Shown piece by piece: positions 55,394 to 64,000 of a stretch of 64,000 bases of DNA. Numbering within the stretch: the stretch's first letter is position 1; the number at the start of each line of letters is the position of its first letter. The stretch comes from Amoebophrya sp. A120 (Eukaryota > Sar > Dinophyceae > Syndiniales > Amoebophryaceae). The translations under genes and the position numbers were made by a program. The notes beneath the pieces were generated by a model. It did not search any database and was not told the origin of the DNA. It saw only the letters and a list, made by a program, of their open reading frames with translations. The stretch spans positions 248,001 to 312,000 of the forward strand of contig CAJINV010000020.1 of assembly GCA_905178155.1 (NCBI GenBank), read 5' to 3'.

Positions 55394-57098
55394 ATGGGTA
55401 ACTGCTTCTGCCCGAAATCAGAAGCTGCCGGGGTGGAGCTGCGGGAGGAACAGCCGGTCGATGGAAGGGAAAAAAGGCCTGCGCACACTTTCACCAACGG
55501 AGCGGTGTATACCGGAGAGTGGGTAAACGACTCGCGGGACGGCTACGGCACCCAGAATTGGCCAGACGGAGCGGTGTATGAAGGTATCTATAAGTGGTAG
55601 CAGTGCGATTTCGTATCATGTATAGGTGTAGGCATGAACTTCCCTGAAGACTGCTGGACTCTCAGCATTGTATGTGAGGCGCAATACAAAAAACTCAATT
55701 GCAAAGGTCAATGGAAGGACGATAAGGCACATGGCTTCGGAAAGTTTATCCACACGGATGGAGACATATACGAAGGGCAGTGGCACGCGGATAAGGCACA
55801 AGGGGACGGAACTTACTACCACGAAGACGGCTCAAAATACACCGGGCAGTGGTAACTACAACTTGCTGTTTCAGGTCTTTGTTATTGCGGTTGGTCATGC
55901 GAAAATACACATCACAACCACAAGAGAGTACCGGTGACGGTGTGTTTTGCAGGACCACATGACATCAGATGAAAATGCAACATCATTCAAAACTCATAAT
56001 ACCAGGCACGAAGATAAGCAGCACGGGTACGGCGTAGAGCAGTGGCCAGACGGTGCGAAGTATGAAGGGCAGTATGTCGCGGGAAAGAAGGAAGGCGAAG
56101 GACGATTCAGCTGGGACGATGGTATAGTAGAAGTGTACAGCACGACTTCTTTGCGATTGGTACGCCAAAAACGCATGACAGAGAAACTTGAAATTTCCAG
56201 TAGCAGCGCGAGCAGCGGTTCTTGCACAAGGCGGGTTACTACTAGTGTCATACGAAAACAAAGTACATGAAAACTCACAGGTTCATCCTACAAGGGCGAA
56301 TTCAAGCTGAACGAAATTCATATGAGAACGAGAAAGTGGAGATAATTACCGTGACGTCCTCCGGTTTACGCTGACATGCATAGAATACCGCGTTCAATAA
56401 AAGGCGTAAAAAGCCCTGTGTGCCGTTTGCGAAGCATGAAGGTAGTCTGTCGCTGTTGCAGCGATCTTGTTTATTATATTCGTTTTACCACAGTACAACG
56501 TCGCAATCGCGATCATTATCTCACTTCTCCCCTTGCACACCCCACGGCCTCGGCGTGTACGTGTGGGCGGACGGGCGACGCTTCGAGGGCCAGTGGCAGA
56601 AGTCGCGGATGCACGGTAGCGGCACGTTTTCCTGGAGCGACGGGCGAGTTTACAAGGGCGAGTACAACAACGACCAGAAGCACGGCTTCGGCGAGTTCAC
56701 CTGGCCAGACGGACGAAAATACGCGGGCCAGTGGTTCAACGCCAAGCAACACGGTTCGGGCACCTACACTATGCATTGCAAAAATATCTGGGTCTGGGAA
56801 GTTGAAACTTGTAATGCTAGCTTTACATTACTGAGAAATCAGTTTTGCATAAGCAACAAACGACGCAGCCGCTTTTGTCATGCAAAAACGCAGTTTCTCA
56901 TGCGGACTTCCTATAAAAAAGCAGTCTGTCTGGAATGTTGTCCTGCTGGGCTGCATTCGGAAGTGTTTCCATCATCCCCATTTTAGCATCACAAGTTTCC
57001 AGACCCAGACATATTTGCATTTGATATACACCAACGTCAAGGGCGAATCGCGGGAGGGCGTCTGGGAAGAGGGACGGAGGATCAAGTGGAACAATTAA
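55394..57098 (+). CDS. MORN-repeat protein with N-terminal acylation motif (260 aa, six exons)
   Basis: Exons 55394-55583, 55707-55851, 56006-56121, 56281-56320, 56545-56769 and 57032-57098; sum 783 bases. [13 protein letters not shown] has Gly2 for N-myristoylation and Cys4/Cys6 for palmitoylation, so the protein is probably membrane-tethered. About eight MORN repeats follow, for example [80 protein letters not shown] and [24 protein letters not shown] proteins in alveolates organise membrane-cytoskeleton contacts; the specific role here is inferred from that. Three junctions are GT-AG; the last is a clear introner and the fourth a probable one. Confidence 0.92.
56321..56539. mobile_element. 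Probable introner in the MORN gene
   Basis: About 219 bp; begins TATGAGAACG after GAAATTCA; right end not clearly ATA. Inferred because no GT donor joins LNEIH to [10 protein letters not shown], while element-plus-5 removal does. Confidence 0.45.
56770..57026. mobile_element. Introner family B in the MORN gene
   Basis: 257 bp; perfect TACAC duplicates; starts TATGCATTGCAAAAATATCT and ends AGACATATTTGCATTTGATA. The duplicate contains no G, so no GT-AG choice is possible. Confidence 0.95.
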
Positions 57099-57977
57099 GG
57101 TCGAAGTTGTAAATAAAAATCCCTAAAACGACCCTGGTGTGCTATGGAGTGACTCATGATCAAACCAACAATTATTCAATTTAGCAACAGATTGAGACCT
57201 GTAGAACAATGCTGCAATCTAGAAAGTTTCAAGTTCAACGTATGGCTGTGTTTCTGCGCAATGGAAAATATGGTGTATGCAGTGTCGTGATAATGATCAG
57301 ATAAAATGTTTCAGATGTCGTCGTGGAAAGCAACACAGACGTAATAGGGTTTTATTCTTGTAAAAAACTGTAAATCAGTTGTGTAAGACAGGGGGAACGG
57401 AGGTATCGTAAATTTCTCCCAAACAGTCGGAATAACTGATCCCGTGGGCGCATCCTCTGATGGCGGTGCACTGAGAAACCAAAACAGGCACAGTGATTGC
57501 ACCTTCACACGCGCACGACAGACGGTACTGAAGTTGCAGATATGCTAATGTACCAAAATTGCAAGATAGAAGGACGAGGAAAAAATTCTCGCTTTGATGG
57601 GGTTTTTCCATTGGTGTCTGCTAAATGAGACGGTTGAAGCGCATACGTATGTTTTCTTTCCCACGTCGATGGAGCCCGTGTTGTTTGGGTTTCTTTTTTC
57701 TGCTTCAACGTGGTCTGCTTTTTCGCATCGGACTTTTGTCGTTCTGCTTCTTCCTTTCGGAGTTTTTTCGGTCCTAGTGTTGATCATGGAAAATCCGCGT
57801 CGGTCTTACGATCAGAATAGGATCCACGTAACATCGGACAGACGGCATTAAATCTCTAAAAGCACAGCACAAATAAGAGTCCCGATTAAGTACTTCCACT
57901 TTTTTTAGTTGAAGCGATCTTTATTACTCTCGTTTTGAAAAACTACCGAAATCGCGCTATCGAAACAAAAACAAAAA
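57099..57977. other. Intergenic upstream of the protease gene
   Basis: No coding exon recognised. Confidence 0.5.
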
Positions 57978-60041
<2,064 letters not shown>

Positions 60042-61063
60042 GTAGAACCTCCAGACGGAAGTAGTGCGGCTTCTTTTTGCAAATTCGTGAGCGATATGGC
60101 CTACGAAGATTTTGTGGTGCGCATCTATAATCCCGCACGATGATCATCAGTGTCACCCCAGCGATAGATGATAGAACCGCTCCTGCTGTATTTACATAAG
60201 ATAGAAACACGAGAAGCTCTACATGAAAACGAAACTACACAACGAACTTCAGCGATCGATTACAAGATGTTGATGCTCTATATCACTGTTTTGCTTTATA
60301 TCAACAATGAACCGAGCAGCTATCATGTTGTCGCGAGAGCACATGTCTGTAGCTAGTATCAATATGTACATTACTCATCCTAGCGATCGACTACATGCTT
60401 TCACGGTGTCGTTTTCTTGCACGAGAGGCAGGAAAGCGTGCCGGTATCGCTGTACATATAACACTGCACTGGACGGTAATTGAACAAGTCAGGTTTTGCA
60501 AAGGACAATATTGTGTCGTCAAAAATATTGAAAATGCTTGTCAAAGTGGTCCTGTGTTGCAGGACAACAAGGTTTAGAGGGCACGAGAAAGTGTCATCTA
60601 TGTCGAAGCTGCTCGGGCGCTGTTGCAATCACTACAGAGCAGACACTCCACTACCAGTGTGAATTCGGTGCCGGCTTCTGTGAGTCGCCGTTGCAACAAT
60701 CTTCGGGAAATACAATCGAAAAGTCGGTTATTCAAGGTCGGACTGTACTCGGTTTGAAGGTGACAAAATAATGTCCGGAGCACTGGAGCGTGTCTGCGCA
60801 AGTCAATGTTTTCGGCCCCCGTCGATTGGCCTAGACAGAAAGAGGTGTCGGTCTCCCTTGTTTGAAGTAGTCGCAGCATCACCTTCGTCCAATCGGTCCG
60901 CGTTTGTTCTTGTAGCGGATTTGTATTAGTGTTTTTTTGTAGAGCACGGACCGAAAAGCAATGACAAAGAAACGAGGCTTCGCAACGCACGAGTTCTTAC
61001 CCAGGAGCCCTTTGCTGGTACTTCACTCATCCCAGTAATAAAACTGGCACGACCACATCACGT
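60042..61063. other. Intergenic, 1 kb
   Basis: No coding exon recognised. Confidence 0.5.
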
Positions 61064-61585
61064 ATGACCAATCAATTAACCAGAACGCGCGCCCCACGTG
61101 GTGGTGTGTGGGCGTGTGTCTCTCGCATGGCACTCGTATATTTTTTCAGCAGAACCGTTGTCCTCCGCTGCAACGGTCTGCAGTTTCGTCAAATTGCATC
61201 GGATCGGAAATTCTTCGGGAAAGATCAGATGAGGGACAGCAGCTCCACGCCCGCATTCCCAGTTTTGTCGGAGTCACACACGATCCTAGAATCGCCCAGC
61301 GCGCTGCTGGAAAGCTTTGAAGGACCTCGTAACTGGAGAACGGAAGAGGCAGACTTTGAGGCCGAGAGGGGGCTGGCAGATGGCAGAATTCAAAGCGTCC
61401 CTGTTTCGATGGGCAGTCAAAGCTTCCCTGGTTCGACGCGCAGTCAAAGCTTCCCTGGTTCGACGCGCAGTCAAAGCTTCCCTGGTTCATCGACGCGCAG
61501 TCAAAGCCGGCAGGCAGGTGGCGAAGATGGGTCATTGACTGCAGCCGGTGGTGGCGGGTCGGAAGTTGTGGACCCGGACACGGAG
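61064..61585 (+). CDS. Possible first exon of a Ser/Arg-rich repeat protein
   Basis: Open frame from ATG 61064 to a possible GT donor after GACACGGAG at 61585. It contains three to four copies of a nine-residue repeat, SQSFPGSTR. It lies partly inside the 615-bp duplicated block, so its downstream structure cannot be trusted. Product not recognised; an alternative is non-coding DNA that happens to be open. Confidence 0.25.
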
Positions 61586-62419
61586 GTACGGAGTTCTTCA
61601 TGCTCAATTTTACTAGCAGCCGAGCCATATATATTCCAATCTTCGCAGTTGATTCCGGCTACAGTCATGTACCTAAGCTTCTATTTTGATCGTACATTGC
61701 AACATATGTATTCCAAAAGGCATAACGAGCACCAGCAAGCAAAAGAGGCAGGGCGCGGAAGCGGGAGAAAAAAAAGCCCGCTGTTCATCATCGCTGCCGA
61801 GCGNTCAAATTGCATCGGATCGGAAATTCTTCGGGAAAGATCAGATGAGGGACAGCAGCTCCACGCCCGCATTCCCAGTTTTGTCGGAGTCACACACGAT
61901 CCTAGAATCGCCCAGCGCGCTGCTGGAAAGCTTTGAAGGACCTCGTAACTGGAGAACGGAAGAGGCAGACTTTGAGGCCGAGAGGGGGCTGGCAGATGGC
62001 AGAATTCAAAGCGTCCCTGTTTCGATGGGCAGTCAAAGCTTCCCTGGTTCGACGCGCAGTCAAAGCTTCCCTGGTTCGACGCGCAGTCAAAGCTTCCCTG
62101 GTTCATCGACGCGCAGTCAAAGCCGGCAGGCAGGTGGCGAAGATGGGTCATTGACTGCAGCCGGTGGTGGCGGGTCGGAAGTTGTGGACCCGGACACGGA
62201 GGTACGGAGTTCTTCATGCTCAATTTTACTAGCAGCCGAGCCATATATATTCCAATCTTCGCAGTTGATTCCGGCTACAGTCATGTACCTAAGCTTCTAT
62301 TTTGATCGTACATTGCAACATATGTATTCCAAAAGGCATAACGAGCACCAGCAAGCAAAAGAGGCAGGGCGCGGAAGCGGGAGAAAAAAAAGCCCGCTGT
62401 TCATCATCGCTGCCGAGCG
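61189..62419. repeat. 615-bp direct duplication separated by a single N
   Basis: 61189-61803 and 61805-62419 appear identical, offset 616, with an N at 61804. Includes the 27-bp minisatellite in each copy. Most easily explained as an assembly join of two overlapping contigs. Confidence 0.93.
61414..61507. repeat. 27-bp coding-length minisatellite
   Basis: Units beginning CAGTCAAAGC at 61414, 61441, 61468 and 61498; the third is 30 bp owing to an added ATC. Repeated at 62030-62123 in the second block. Confidence 0.9.
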
Positions 62420-62429
62420 GCCTTGCGCG

Positions 62430-64000
62430 AGCTCTCTGTTGCTGCGGATGCCCCGTCGCATGGATGCAAGCGAACCGGGTGGCCCGGATCCAGGGCCCCG
62501 ACATTGTTCGCGTGGCTTGATGACCAGAGGGCGTCCAGGCGACTCGGGACACAGTTTGGGGCTACGCGCCTCGGCTTTCAGGAGTATGCGCCGTCCGCAC
62601 CGGGTGGCCCGAATCGTGGTTCGCGGTGGCTGCCATCCGGCCTGAGCCCATTGCTTCTGCTTGCCCTCCGGCCTCCTCCGATTCAGTCCTGCAATCATTT
62701 CCTGCGATCTCCCCCGCCGACCTCCTCCTCCGGATCTCCGACCTCCTCCTTTGGCCCTCGCCCCGAATTCGTCAGGTCGGGCACGGGGGGGGGGAATTAC
62801 GGGCGCGAGGAGGAGGGGGAGGTCGGATGCGGGCCGGAGAAGGCCAGCAGCGGGATGGAGGAGGAGGTCGAGCTTGGGAAGGTGGAGGTCATGGGGGGCG
62901 GCAAAGGTAGCGGCCTTCTGAGGCGCTCGCGCACCTATTTCCGCCGATCTTGGGCACCCAAAAAGGGGCGCCGGAAAATTGGTGGAGGGGAAGAAAGAGC
63001 GNNNNNNNNNNNNNNNNNNNNNNNNNNNNNNNNNNNNNNNNNNNNNNNNNNNNNNNNNNNNNNNNNNNNNNNNNNNNNNNNNNNNNNNNNNNNNNNNNNN
63101 NNNNNNNNNNNNNNNNNNNNNNNNNNNNNNNNNNNNNNNNNNNNNNNNNNNNNNNNNNNNNNNNNNNNNNNNNNNNNNNNNNNNNNNNNNNNNNNNNNNN
63201 NNNNNNNNNNNNNNNNNNNNNNNNNNNNNNNNNNNNNNNNNNNNNNNNNNNNNNNNNNNNNNNNNNNNNNNNNNNNNNNNNNNNNNNNNNNNNNNNNNNN
63301 NNNNNNNNNNNNNNNNNNNNNNNNNNNNNNNNNNNNNNNNNNNNNNNNNNNNNNNNNNNNNNNNNNNNNNNNNNNNNNNNNNNNNNNNNNNNNNNNNNNN
63401 NNNNNNNNNNNNNNNNNNNNNNNNNNNNNNNNNNNNNNNNNNNNNNNNNNNNNNNNNNNNNNNNNNNNNNNNNNNNNNNNNNNNNNNNNNNNNNNNNNNN
63501 NNNNNNNNNNNNNNNNNNNNNNNNNNNNNNNNNNNNNNNNNNNNNNNNNNNNNNNNNNNNNNNNNNNNNNNNNNNNNNNNNNNNNNNNNNNNNNNNNNNN
63601 NNNNNNNNNNNNNNNNNNNNNNNNNNNNNNNNNNGGGGGAATTACGGGCGCGAGGAGGAGGGGGAGGTCGGATGCGGGCCGGAGAAGGCCAGCAGCGGGA
63701 TGGAGGAGGAGGTCGAGCTTGGGAAGGTGGAGGTCATGGGGGGCGGCAAAGGTAGCGGCCTTCTGAGGCGCTCGCGCACCTATTTCCGCCGATCTTGGGC
63801 ACCCAAAAAGGGGCGCCGGAAAATTGGTGGAGGGGAAGAAAGAGCGGGCCCGCATGGTATGGGCCTCATTTTGGCCTGTATTTGAAGGCCGCAAAGCCGG
63901 CCGAAAAAGTCGGCCATTTGTAATGCGGGGAGCAAGCCAAAAAGCGCGGCCCCTTAACAAAAAAGAACCAAAAAACGCAAAGTCCGCCAAAGGCAACAGG
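62430..64000. repeat. GC-rich repeat region with assembly gap
   Basis: Dominated by GGCCGG, GGCGCC and GGAGGAGG words; ACCGGGTGGCCCG occurs twice near 62478 and 62600. Related to the repeat at 34220-34860. 63002-63634 is a run of N. No gene supported. Confidence 0.7.
62790..63846. repeat. Identical 212-bp flanks of the N gap
   Basis: 62790-63001 and 63635-63846 appear identical, so both contig ends carry the same sequence. The gap is probably an overlap that was not merged, or one unit of a tandem repeat. Confidence 0.92.

Noticed and set aside
62423-63996. ORFs reading through the N run
   Set aside because: They depend on translated N bases and on GC-rich repeat; no evidence of coding.

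Overview
This is eukaryotic nuclear DNA: multi-exon genes, nuclear-type housekeeping proteins (eIF3a, the splicing factor SNW1/Prp45, a secreted cathepsin-L-like protease) and long gene-poor stretches. Two traits point to an alveolate, most likely a syndinian dinoflagellate of the Amoebophrya type (an inference; no marker gene settles it). First, genes lie in long same-strand arrays. Second, many introns are 'introner' elements: short units that begin TAT and end ATA, have terminal inverted repeats, and are flanked by 5-bp target duplications. Exon models below were joined by hand, and most coding sums come out divisible by three.

Layout. From 1 to 29.4 kb every recognised gene is on the minus strand: asparagine synthetase (C-terminus off the left edge), five copies of an unrecognised tandem gene family, an ER-type FKBP lying inside that array, a PfpI/DJ-1 protein, a 1,326-residue coiled-coil protein, an MsrB-domain protein and a KEA/TMCO3-like cation/H+ antiporter. 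From 33.4 to 60 kb every recognised gene is on the plus strand: eIF3a, a Ser/Thr-rich protein of about 1,320 residues, SNW1, a hypothetical ORF, a CZIB/DUF866 protein, an acylated MORN-repeat protein and a papain-family protease. The 4-kb divergent strand switch between the arrays (29.4-33.4 kb) has no recognised gene and shows abrupt GC-rich/AT-rich/GC-rich blocks and a 19-G run. From 60 to 64 kb there is little that can be called a gene; this end has two assembly problems (a 615-bp direct duplication split by one N, and a 633-N gap with identical 212-bp flanks) and GC-rich dispersed repeat.

The most interesting signal is the intron biology. Two intron classes coexist, often in one gene. One is ordinary GT-AG. 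The other is the introner class, where removing the element plus one 5-bp duplicate restores the frame, and where in several cases no GT-AG choice is possible. I list 24 such elements. FKBP has 7 of 7 introns of this kind and the antiporter 5 of 6, while SNW1, PfpI and CZIB have none. One of the five tandem paralogues carries an extra intron of this class at a site where the other four have none, which looks like a recent gain. Introners of this general type have been described in Amoebophrya; the particular insertions, families and paralogue comparison here are read from this sequence.
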